From the NCBI GenBank assembly GCA_963697525.1, contig OY969087.1:3782001-3846000 (forward strand): DNA of 64,000 bases. Direction: 5' to 3'. The stretch comes from Bradymonas sp963697525. Lineage in GTDB: Bacteria > Myxococcota_A > Bradymonadia > Bradymonadales > Bradymonadaceae. The position numbers and the translations under genes are program-made. The notes under the pieces were generated by a model. The model did no database searches, had not been told where the DNA came from, and saw only the letters and a list, made by a program, of their open reading frames with translations. Positions 56,951 to 64,000 of this stretch are shown here, one piece after another (position 1 is the stretch's first letter; each line of letters begins with the position of its first letter).

Positions 56951-56989
56951 CTCATTATGGTTTTCGGCAGAAAGGGCCGAATCGTTGCG
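56951..56989. repeat. 39-bp dispersed repeat, copy B
   Basis: 36 of 39 positions match copy A at 33167-33205 in the same orientation. Differences fall inside the central GGCANAANGGGN part. Confidence 0.8.
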
Positions 56990-57066
56990 TCCTTTCTTGG
57001 CCGATCGGCCATCGAGCGGCGTCTGGGGCGGATTTTGGATGGTGAGTTGTGTTTGGGTGGCTGCCC

Positions 57067-57114
57067 TCGTAGCTGACGATCGGATTCACCGGCGGGATGA
57101 ATCCGCCGGGGTCT
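57067..57114. repeat. 48-bp hairpin unit, copy 1
   Basis: Begins TCGTAGCTGACGA and contains the stem CCGGCGG...CCGCCGG around GATGAAT. Confidence 0.75.
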
Positions 57115-57133
57115 TGGAGGGGAAGACGCCCGT

Positions 57134-57181
57134 TCGTAGCTGACGACCTGATTCACCGGCGGGATGAACCCGCCGGGGTCT
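57134..57181. repeat. 48-bp hairpin unit, copy 2
   Basis: Same unit 67 bp downstream, differing from copy 1 only at a few positions, mainly between the TGACGA box and the stem. Confidence 0.75.
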
Positions 57182-57198
57182 GCACGAGTCCAGAACCA

Positions 57199-57240
57199 CG
57201 GACGATCTGATTCACCCGCGGCATGCGGCCGCGGGGCGCT
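57199..57240. repeat. Degenerate copy of the hairpin unit
   Basis: Retains GACGATCTGATTCACC and a GC-rich inverted repeat but with a changed stem. A 13-bp GTCCAGAACCACG flanks it on both sides (57188-57200, 57247-57259). Confidence 0.55.
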
Positions 57241-57379
57241 CCCCGGGTCCAGAACCACGTGCCTCCACGCCTCGAAGTCCCCGGTTACACAACCGCGCCC
57301 CAAAGACGTGACCTGCGTGCGCGTTGCTGTTACCCTCGCACTATGTGGGATTAATTCCGTGAAAATTACGAGGAAACAG

Positions 57380-58756
57380 ATGACGCGACGGTTCTATGTG
57401 TTGTTGGTGGGGTGTCTGCTCGCCGCCGGCTTGGGCTGGGGGTGCGCGGGGTCGACGGATCCGGGGACGGGCACGCAGACCAACAATAGTGTGTCCGCCG
57501 AGACCTGTGAGGATAAGGACAACGACGGCTACCTGGGGCTGACCGCCCAGTGCGAGAAGGGCACGGACTGCGATGACTCGAATAACACCATCCATCCGGG
57601 GGCCGAGGAGGTCTGCGGAGACGGGCGCGACAACGACTGCCAGCACGGCGACGAGCCGTGCCAGGCGACCTGTGTCGATCAGGACGGTGACCGCTACGGC
57701 GACGGCGAGGGGTGTCTGGGGCCGGACTGCGACGACACCAACCCCGATATCAATCCGCGCGCCCAGGAGGTGTGTGGAAACGGCGTCGACGAGGACTGCG
57801 ACGGCACCGACAACGCGTGCCCGACTAACTGTACCGACGACGACCGCGACGGCTACGGCATCGCCGGGCACAACACCGACTGCCCCAGCCAGGGCGTCGA
57901 CTGCGACGACACCGACGACACCATCAACCCCGACGCCCAGGAGACGTGCAACGGCATCGACGACAACTGCGACGGCAACGTCGACGAGTGCCCGCAGGAC
58001 GGGGCGAGTTGCTCGGGCACCGGGCCCGACGCCACCTGCAAGGTCGCCATCGGCGGCACCTGCCAGACCGACGACGATTGCGCCGACCCGGCCCGCTGCG
58101 ACTCGACGGTGTCACAATGCCGGCTGCCCGAAGGCGAGGCGTGCACGGCCGACAATGAGTGCTTGAAGGGCTACGTGTGCGACAGCGGCAAGTGCAGCGG
58201 CGACTTCTGCGCGATCACCGACTGCGCGAGCAGCTTGGGCTATTGCGACGCCAACGCCGAGCGCTGCGTGGAGTGTCGCTACTGGGACGCCTCGAGCAAT
58301 TATGGCGACGACGATTGCCCCCAGGGCGAGGGCTGCTCGCTGGAGGGCTTTTGCGGCAAGGTAGTGCATATCGCGGACTCCCAGCCGGTCACCGGTCACG
58401 AAACCGTGACCAACGACATCTACGAGATGTCCATCGCCGTCGCCGATTGCTGGAAGGACAAATACCATTCGTCGAATAACGACCTATGCGCCATGCTCTA
58501 CGTCGACAGCGCCGTCGACAGCCCGCTGACCGAAAACGAGCTCGACGACGCGTTCACCTCGGGCAAGCTCGACTTTCTGACCCAGGATCGCTACGACGCG
58601 CTCGACGACGTGTGGGGCCACGGCTGGACCAACGTCAAGAATATGGATTGGCGTGCCGACCCCCAGCCGGACAGCTTCTTCGAGTATTGCATCTGGTACG
58701 ACACCGCCTGGACCGACGATGTGACGGTGGGCAAATGCACCGATTACGCGCCCTGA
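57380..58756 (+). CDS. Second MopE-type Cys/Asp lipoprotein
   Basis: A 458-residue lipoprotein (MTRRFYVLLVGCLLAAGLGWGC, Cys22). Three Ca-binding-like modules, for example DQDGDRYGDGEGC then DCDDTNPDINPRAQEVC, each end in a Cys/Asp unit (CGDGRDNDC, CGNGVDEDCDG, CNGIDDNCDG). A Cys-rich part (about 215-330) with EGF-like spacing follows, then a Cys-containing C-terminal domain without known homology. GAGGA precedes the ATG; an upstream GTG in LCGINSV is possible. It differs from the 1379-residue protein by having true DxDxDGY loops in each unit. Probably surface-exposed and metal-binding. Confidence 0.85.
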   Translation: MTRRFYVLLVGCLLAAGLGWGCAGSTDPGTGTQTNNSVSAETCEDKDNDGYLGLTAQCEKGTDCDDSNNTIHPGAEEVCGDGRDNDCQHGDEPCQATCVDQDGDRYGDGEGCLGPDCDDTNPDINPRAQEVCGNGVDEDCDGTDNACPTNCTDDDRDGYGIAGHNTDCPSQGVDCDDTDDTINPDAQETCNGIDDNCDGNVDECPQDGASCSGTGPDATCKVAIGGTCQTDDDCADPARCDSTVSQCRLPEGEACTADNECLKGYVCDSGKCSGDFCAITDCASSLGYCDANAERCVECRYWDASSNYGDDDCPQGEGCSLEGFCGKVVHIADSQPVTGHETVTNDIYEMSIAVADCWKDKYHSSNNDLCAMLYVDSAVDSPLTENELDDAFTSGKLDFLTQDRYDALDDVWGHGWTNVKNMDWRADPQPDSFFEYCIWYDTAWTDDVTVGKCTDYAP

Positions 58757-58779
58757 GGCGACGGTCGTCAGAAGACTGC

Positions 58780-58840
58780 GCAGGGAGCCCGACCGAGCAG
58801 CTATTTCCCCCCGGAATAGCTGCGAGGTCGGGCTCCCTGC
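58780..58840. repeat. Long two-part inverted repeat between convergent genes
   Basis: GCAGGGAGCCCGACC (58780-58794) pairs with GGTCGGGCTCCCTGC (58826-58840), and inside it CAGCTATT (58798-58805) pairs with AATAGCTG (58815-58822) around a short loop. A strong hairpin on either strand without a T run: possible bidirectional terminator or a non-autonomous element. Confidence 0.7.
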
Positions 58841-58932
58841 TGTTGGGCTCCACTCTTACGACGTACGGCACGGGAGCCGCCTTTGGGGCATGGGGTTGGC
58901 CCGGTGGTGTGGGCCCGAACCCCGTGGTTGCC

Positions 58933-59526
58933 CTACCTGGGTGACTTTTCGAAGGGGTTGGTCGCGCGAAATAGCGCCGGTCGACGGTCCCAATGGGTGC
59001 CGTGGACATATTCGTGCGGATACTCCACCCCGCGGCTCTGGGCGCGAGCGGCCTGATAGGCGCTCCACATGCGCGACAGAAGCTCCTCGACGCGCGCGTC
59101 GACCATGCCGAACTTCTTGCCGATGCGGTAGCACAGCTCGACCTGGCGCTCGTCGGGCCCCGAGCAAAACACCGTGACGGTGAACATGCACATCACGTGA
59201 AATTGGGCGATGGGCGAGCGCAAGCGCCGGCACGCCGACGCCAGCAGGATGCCGAAGGCGTGCGGGTGGTCGAATAGGCTGGCCACGCGCTCGTAGGATG
59301 TATCGATATGGGCGGCCAGGGCCGCCCGGGCCGTTTCGTCAAAACCACACAACAGCTCCAACCAGGCCTCGACCAGGTTGTCGTAGGTGTCCCCATCGTC
59401 CGCCTTGCTGCCGAGTTGGGTCAGCGCCACTAACAATTCGGCGGCGGCCTCGGCCTCCGTGTCGTCGAGCATCCGAAGCCGTGTCCAATCCGGCAGAACA
59501 TCGCGGTACAGGTCCACGAAAATCAT
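58933..59526 (-). CDS. Hypothetical helical protein, weakly TerB-like
   Basis: A 197-residue soluble protein with no signal. Start at the ATG with GGGAGG 7 bp upstream; the 54 codons before it are low-quality. Segments TEAEAAAELLVALTQLGSKAD and QVELCYRIGKKFGMVDARVEE show the helix-acidic pattern seen in TerB-like tellurite proteins, but the metal-site acidic residues are not convincing. Two Cys in CMFTVTVFC are notable. It converges with the MopE-like gene. Function not assigned. Confidence 0.6.
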   Translation of the reverse strand: MIFVDLYRDVLPDWTRLRMLDDTEAEAAAELLVALTQLGSKADDGDTYDNLVEAWLELLCGFDETARAALAAHIDTSYERVASLFDHPHAFGILLASACRRLRSPIAQFHVMCMFTVTVFCSGPDERQVELCYRIGKKFGMVDARVEELLSRMWSAYQAARAQSRGVEYPHEYVHGTHWDRRPALFRATNPFEKSPR

Positions 59527-59796
59527 GCGCCACCTCCCAATAGCGTAGTTTGCTAGAATACATCGGCCCGACAGCGACCCCTGCAGATGCGCCGCGCGGC
59601 TCCCCTTGCCGCGCCGACACGCCGGCCAAACCGGCGCCCCCAGAGAGTTTTTCCCCTTGCTGTCGGGCTGTAATGACAACCTAGCCACAGATCATCAGGC
59701 GACGAACAAGTGGTTGCGCAGTTGTAGTTACGGAGGTTGGTTGCCAGGGACGCGGGCACGGGAGTCGAAACAGGGATTCGCTCTGAATGAAGCCAG

Positions 59797-60240
59797 CTAC
59801 TTTGTCATTTCGCAGACCCTGGTCGATGGGCCGAAAGAATGACAGGCCAATTGGCCGTGCTCGAATGAAACGTCGTCACAGCGAGACTCGTCGACTCGAG
59901 TATGAACCTGATCCGACACGACCTTGAGGCGGATGATGCGGTGATCGGCATAGCCAACGTAAACGTAGCGAAGTTCGGAGTCGAGCGTCAGAGGCGCTTC
60001 GGAGAAGCGAAACGGATTACCGTTCGCCCAGGCGTCGGCTCCGCACGAGTAGCCCGCACTCATATCTGCGTCTTGTCGTTCCTTCGACGTTGCCCCTGTG
60101 AAGGCGCCACATTGTACGGTTCTCGGCGGAGTCTTGGTCTGAATGATCTCGTTGGGATGGCATTGGTCGTCGGACGACCCGCAGCCGACTTGGCCCAGAA
60201 GAAAAATAAGAAGAAACCAGGGCGTGGTCCTCGTACTCAT
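59797..60240 (-). CDS. Small lipoprotein of unknown function
   Basis: A 147-residue exported protein with lipobox LLGQVGC (Cys20) and six further Cys residues in the mature part (CHPNEI, VQCGAF, YSCGADAW, CDDVSFEHG, ACHSFG, VCEMTK), suggesting disulfides. No family recognised. Local base composition is more AT-rich than the surrounding genes, which may indicate recent acquisition. Upstream codons of the longer frame were excluded. Confidence 0.6.
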   Translation of the reverse strand: MSTRTTPWFLLIFLLGQVGCGSSDDQCHPNEIIQTKTPPRTVQCGAFTGATSKERQDADMSAGYSCGADAWANGNPFRFSEAPLTLDSELRYVYVGYADHRIIRLKVVSDQVHTRVDESRCDDVSFEHGQLACHSFGPSTRVCEMTK

Positions 60241-60628
60241 GGTTTTCAATGGCACGGAACCGCAGCGGTCCCCCAATATAAATGACGATTGTGCACTTAG
60301 TTTATCAGCGGGGTTCTGAATTAGTAAGTGAAAAATCGCAGTAGTGTGTGATCGGTTTCCCCCGGTGTGGATCACACACATCCCAGTAGGATGCGATCAT
60401 CGTCCGTCCGTTGGTCTACTCGTATGGGTGCGGACGGGTGCGGACGCCTATCAGCGTCGACCGCGCTTCGGGTGCTCCGATAACTCCGCTTGTCCGTTGG
60501 CTCAGCTCCCTGCGAGGTCGACAGTGCGCGTGAACGTGGCCTTTGAGGTCTGCGGTGCGAGCGGTAAGGATCGAGCGAAGCTGTGTCGTTTTGAGCGTTC
60601 GCGCAAGATCTTTGCCGAGCACCTACTT
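60241..60628. other. Intergenic region without a recognised gene
   Basis: 388 bp. The only structure noted is a tandem decamer GGGTGCGGAC at 60426-60435 and 60436-60445. A 106-codon open frame on the plus strand (60344-60664) lacks a ribosome site and runs into the end of the minus-strand gene. Confidence 0.5.
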
Positions 60629-63600
60629 CTACAGGTTCTGGGGGACCCAGTCGTCGGCCGTTAGCGCACGGTAGGTCTGGCTGTCCTCGTCGTAGACGTA
60701 GATGGGGTCGTCGATGGCGCCGGGGTCGGCGCCTTCGTCGCGCAGGCCGAGGGTGACGAATTTGAAACTGTCGGTGCGCTCGAGTTTGTCGACCAGGCGC
60801 ACGAACCGCGGCCGGGCGGCCGGGAAGAGGTGCTCGCCGACCAGGGCGAATAGCGCGTCGCCGTCGAAGTCGGCGCCGTCTTCGAGCTGCATGGCGACCA
60901 TGCCGGCGCGGCCGTCGTAGTCGGGAAGTTCGACGCCGTAGGCGACGCACATCTTGCAAAACGGGGCGGCGTCGACGACCTCGGCGACCTGTTCGGTGGA
61001 GACGTTCTCGCCGTGCCAGCGAAAGGTGTCGCCGATACGGTCGACGAACCAGTAGTCGCCGTCGGAGTCGCGGCGCAGGATGTCGCCGGTGTTGAACCAG
61101 GCCTGGTCGTCGGCGAAGGCGTCGCGCACGATCTTGTGCTCGGTCTGCGCGTCATCGAGGTAGCCGTCGAAGTGGGCCAGGGGGTGATCGTCGGTGATGC
61201 GGGCGATGAGCAGGCCGGCTTCGTCGTCGTCGACGCGCTCGAGGCGTCCGTTGGCGTCGCGAAGCGGGCGGCCGCTGGCGGCGTCGTAGCGCACCAGGGC
61301 GATCTCGTCGGTGCCCGGGATGGGCCGGCCCACCGAGCCGATCTTGCGGCCGTCGAGGTTGGCCAGGCACAAATTGCCCTCGGTGGAGCCGTAGAATTCG
61401 AGTACGTCCACGGGGCCGAAGCGCTCGTCGAGCTCTTGCCACACCGCCGGGCGCATGCCGTTGCCGACAAAAAGGCGAACGGGGTGTTGGTCCTCGTTGG
61501 GCTGCTCGGGGGCGCTGACCAGGTAGCGGCACATCTCGCCGACGTAGAAGACGACGGTGGCGCCGTAGCGGCGCACCTCGGGCCAGAAGCGGCGCACCGA
61601 GAACTCGCGCGCCAACGCCAGGCGCGCGCCGCCGATGAGCGCGCCGCCGCAGGCCACGAGCATGCCGGTGGCGTGGTACAGCGGAAGCGCGCAGTAGACG
61701 GTGTCGTTGGGCGAGAGCCGGCAGGCGGCAGCCGTGCCCAGGGCGGCCATCGCCCAGCGGCGGTTGGTGATCTTGGCGGGCTTGGGAAGCCCGGTGGTGC
61801 CGCTGGTGAAGATGAGCATGGCCAGGTCGCCGGCGCGCCCGGGGTTGGCGACGACGCCCTCGGGGGGCGCGTCGACGGCGGGGTCGAGGCGCGCCTCCAG
61901 ATCGATGACGCCGTCGGGAAGCGAGGCGTCGGCGTCGTCGCTTCCGAGCACGCCCACCGGGCCGGCCTCGAACGTAGCGGCCTGCTGGACGTGTTCGTGA
62001 TCGCAGATGAGCCACTCGACGGCGCCGGCGCTCAACGCCTGGTCGAGCGACGCGCCGCGAAGCCCGGAGTTGAGCAGCACGGCCACCGCGCCCAGCCGGC
62101 TGATGGCGGCCACCGCCGTCAGCAGATCGGGGTGGTTGTCCATGAGCACGCCCACATGCTGGCCGGGGCGCGCGCCGGCGTCGGCGAGCACGGCGAGCAG
62201 TTGGTTGACCCGGGCGTCGGCCTGGGCGTAGGTGAACGCGCGGCCATCCCACAAAAAGAAGGTCTTCTCGGGGATGGCGTGGGCCTGCTCGGTCAGGGCG
62301 CGGCCGATATTGACCGGGGAGTCGTCCTCCAGGCTCTCCAATTGGGCGAGCCGGGGCAGTTGCCAGCGCAGGGTGTCGACGATGTCGCCGACCTCGCGGG
62401 AGACGTCACCGAGCTTATGCCACAGCCCGTCGGCGAGCACCGTGGCCACGTCGTACAACATGCGGGTGCTGGACGGGTCGTCGCTGCGCTGGGCCAGGGC
62501 CGTGGCGCGCGCGCTGGCTTCCTCGTCGCCGTCGTCGTCGAGCAGGGCGGGGCGGGTGTCCACCGCCCCGGATTTCCAATGCACCCAGTCGACCACCGTC
62601 GGCCACACCTGGCCCATGGCCGTCGAGCCGACGACCAGGCCGAAGTGGCCGGCGGGCACGTCCAGGCCGTGGATTTCGCTGTTGGGGGCGGCTTTCTCGA
62701 TGGCGCGCACCGACGGCGCGCGAGCGATCTCGTCGCGCTTGCCCACGAAGTAAAGGATGGGGGCGTCGATGTCGGCCAGGCTAAATGTGCGCCCGTCGAC
62801 CACGAAGCCGCCCGAGGTCATGCGGTTTTCGACGATGACCTGGTCGACGAAGTCGCGAAGCGCCTCGCCGGGCCAGGCGATAAAGCCGTCGCCGCCCAAA
62901 AAGCGCCGCTTGGGCTCGCGTTTTTCGAGCGCCTCGCGGTCGTGCAACAGCCCGAAAAACGACAGGATCTGGCTGATCTCCTTTTGGGGGCTCAACAGCT
63001 TGAAGCCGTTGCTGGTCAGCCAGCCGGGAAGCCCGTCGATGTGCTCGAGCGGGCCGGAGATGCCCTGACGGGCGACCTCGATGAGCCGGGCGGCCACGTC
63101 GTCGTGCATCTTGACGGGAAGGTTGCGCCGGATGTCCACCGGACTGCCGAAGGTGATCAGCGAGGCCAGGTTCTTGGAGCGCCGGTAGCCGGCGGCCTGA
63201 TAGCAAAACATCCCGCCCTGAGAGTAGCCCACCAGGTGGACGTCCTGGCCGGTGTGGGCGTGCACGAAGTCGATGGCGTCGTCGACCGCCAGAATATGGT
63301 CGTCGAGGGTGCGCTCCAGGCCGTCGTCGTCGGCCAGGGGGTTGCCGTAGTCGACCAGCCACACATCCAGGCCGCTGGTGCCCATAAAGTTCACGGCGCT
63401 CAACTCCGGGGAGATGTCGTAGACCTCGGAGGTGACCATCAGCGGCGGCACCAGCAGCACCGGGGCGACCGGTTGGTCGGCGCGCTCGGCGTGGTAATGG
63501 CGCAGGCGGTGGGCGCGGCCCTCGGCGACGACCTCGTAGGGTGCGCGGTAGGGTGCGCCCAGGCGGCCTTTTTTGAGGATGGTCAGCGCGTTTTTGGCGC

Positions 63601-63661
63601 CGGCGCTCACGCGGCGCAGCACCTTGGGCACGGTCACGGACTTACGAGATTTTTCCGCCAT
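60629..63661 (-). CDS. PhaC-like hydrolase fused to an acyl-CoA synthetase
   Basis: A 1010-residue fusion. Residues 1-380 form an alpha/beta-hydrolase of the polyhydroxyalkanoate-synthase type: LLVPPLMVTSEVYD, DVWLVDYGNP, nucleophile elbow GYSQGG, and the catalytic His in VPAGHFGLVV. Unlike classical PhaC, the nucleophile is Ser, not Cys. A linker (about 380-450) leads to an ANL adenylating enzyme with FTSGTTGLPKPAKITNRRW, VLEFYGSTEGN, FNTGDILRRD and GDTFRWHGENVSTEQV, similar to very-long-chain/FATP synthetases. The synthetase activates a fatty acid and the hydrolase may transfer or hydrolyse the product; the coupling is inferred. The natural start is at 63661 with no extension needed. Confidence 0.9.
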   Translation of the reverse strand: MAEKSRKSVTVPKVLRRVSAGAKNALTILKKGRLGAPYRAPYEVVAEGRAHRLRHYHAERADQPVAPVLLVPPLMVTSEVYDISPELSAVNFMGTSGLDVWLVDYGNPLADDDGLERTLDDHILAVDDAIDFVHAHTGQDVHLVGYSQGGMFCYQAAGYRRSKNLASLITFGSPVDIRRNLPVKMHDDVAARLIEVARQGISGPLEHIDGLPGWLTSNGFKLLSPQKEISQILSFFGLLHDREALEKREPKRRFLGGDGFIAWPGEALRDFVDQVIVENRMTSGGFVVDGRTFSLADIDAPILYFVGKRDEIARAPSVRAIEKAAPNSEIHGLDVPAGHFGLVVGSTAMGQVWPTVVDWVHWKSGAVDTRPALLDDDGDEEASARATALAQRSDDPSSTRMLYDVATVLADGLWHKLGDVSREVGDIVDTLRWQLPRLAQLESLEDDSPVNIGRALTEQAHAIPEKTFFLWDGRAFTYAQADARVNQLLAVLADAGARPGQHVGVLMDNHPDLLTAVAAISRLGAVAVLLNSGLRGASLDQALSAGAVEWLICDHEHVQQAATFEAGPVGVLGSDDADASLPDGVIDLEARLDPAVDAPPEGVVANPGRAGDLAMLIFTSGTTGLPKPAKITNRRWAMAALGTAAACRLSPNDTVYCALPLYHATGMLVACGGALIGGARLALAREFSVRRFWPEVRRYGATVVFYVGEMCRYLVSAPEQPNEDQHPVRLFVGNGMRPAVWQELDERFGPVDVLEFYGSTEGNLCLANLDGRKIGSVGRPIPGTDEIALVRYDAASGRPLRDANGRLERVDDDEAGLLIARITDDHPLAHFDGYLDDAQTEHKIVRDAFADDQAWFNTGDILRRDSDGDYWFVDRIGDTFRWHGENVSTEQVAEVVDAAPFCKMCVAYGVELPDYDGRAGMVAMQLEDGADFDGDALFALVGEHLFPAARPRFVRLVDKLERTDSFKFVTLGLRDEGADPGAIDDPIYVYDEDSQTYRALTADDWVPQNL

Positions 63662-63688
63662 GGGTTACAGCTTGCAGATGATGGAAGG

Positions 63689-64000
63689 TCAATTGGTGCG
63701 CAGATACCAGTCGTAGGAACTGCAGTTGTCCAGGTTGTTGTCCAGCGCTGTGTCGTCCGCCTCGCACATGGTTCCCACGGCCGCGCCGTTGCACGGAGGG
63801 CCGTCCTGGCCGCCGATGGGACAGGTCTCCAGGGGGATGAACGTGCCGAAGCTGGTAGACGTGCTCGTCTGGCCAAAGCCGTAATCGATCTTGGAGGCGC
63901 TGATGTTGGCGCTCGACGAGATGTCGGCATTGGTGATGGTGCCGTCGGAGATCTTGGCCGAGGTCACCGAGTCGTTGGCCAGTTTGGCATTGGTCACCCC
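63689..64000 (-). CDS. C-terminal part of a repeat-containing exported protein (partial)
   Basis: The frame is open at the window edge and ends at 63689. The visible 102+ residues begin with repeats of the type NAKLANDSVTSAKISDG then TITNADISSSANISASKID, the pentapeptide-like motif of tail-fibre and surface repeat proteins. A Cys-containing terminal domain (CPIGGQDGPPC, CEADD, NCSSYDWYLRTN) follows. The start and full size lie outside the window. A surface or secreted role is inferred from the repeats and cysteines. Confidence 0.65.
   Translation of the reverse strand, partial: GVTNAKLANDSVTSAKISDGTITNADISSSANISASKIDYGFGQTSTSTSFGTFIPLETCPIGGQDGPPCNGAAVGTMCEADDTALDNNLDNCSSYDWYLRTN

Larger units (their letters stand above)
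56440..57379. other. Gene-free, hairpin-rich repeat region
   Basis: 940 bp with no credible gene. It contains the second 39-bp dispersed repeat (56951-56989), a hairpin at 56625-56646, GC-rich inverted repeats near 56698-56721, and two full plus one degenerate copy of a 48-bp hairpin-forming unit (57067-57240). Short open frames on both strands lack ribosome sites and domain features. Confidence 0.7.

Noticed and set aside
60344..60664. 106-codon plus-strand open frame
   Set aside because: No ribosome site, no features, and its end overlaps the end of the fusion gene.

Overview
This 64 kb window is GC-rich, densely coded Gram-negative chromosome. Several traits point to Myxococcota, most plausibly a Bradymonadales-like lineage: MopE-type Cys/Asp repeat lipoproteins, a thrombospondin-type-3 protein ending in a MYXO-CTERM-like sorting tail, an AgmX/TonB-type protein, very large TPR lipoproteins and Ser/Thr kinases fused to ATPase and TPR modules. 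The assignment is inferred from gene content only. No rRNA, tRNA or CRISPR array was seen.

1-19.3 kb is a metal and ion homeostasis block. It holds a CusA/CzcA-type RND pump (with the tail of a coupled upstream gene), a small Cys/His-rich exported protein, NhaA, and an FTR1 iron permease fused to a cytochrome c domain behind a Fur-like box. Next come an RcnR-type Ni/Co sensor gene with a His-rich P1B-ATPase gene, a divergent MFS transporter sharing a G-tract operator, a small uncharacterised protein and an Omp85-type barrel. A second heavy-metal RND pump with its membrane fusion lipoprotein lies divergent from a CusRS-like two-component system. 19.4-24.2 kb has an MMPL exporter, a GT21 glycosyltransferase (HpnN/HpnI-like pair) and an unknown protein.

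24.3-31.6 kb carries a 1379-aa MopE-repeat lipoprotein, a GNAT acetyltransferase, a class I/II aminotransferase and an outer-membrane barrel. 31.6-33.3 kb is a mobile region: a REP-associated tyrosine transposase bounded by copies of one 19-bp palindrome, with an exact 270-bp tandem duplication on one side. 33.4-45.5 kb has a possible alpha/alpha-barrel protein, a CBS-pair protein, the TSP3/MYXO-CTERM protein, a protoglobin, a winged-helix/TM2 fusion, a secreted sphingomyelinase-like phosphodiesterase, a Cys-repeat/Gly-rich lipoprotein and a membrane diguanylate cyclase.

45.5-56.4 kb holds a kinase-ATPase-TPR regulator, a 1983-aa TPR lipoprotein transcribed divergently from it, and an AgmX-like protein. 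About 0.9 kb of gene-free, hairpin-rich repeats follows. 57.4-64 kb has a second MopE-like lipoprotein, small hypotheticals, a PhaC-like hydrolase/acyl-CoA synthetase fusion and the C-terminus of a repeat protein.

Three genes (P-type ATPase, sensor kinase, kinase-ATPase-TPR) each carry one frameshift that removal of a single base would repair. This pattern fits sequencing error at least as well as gene decay.
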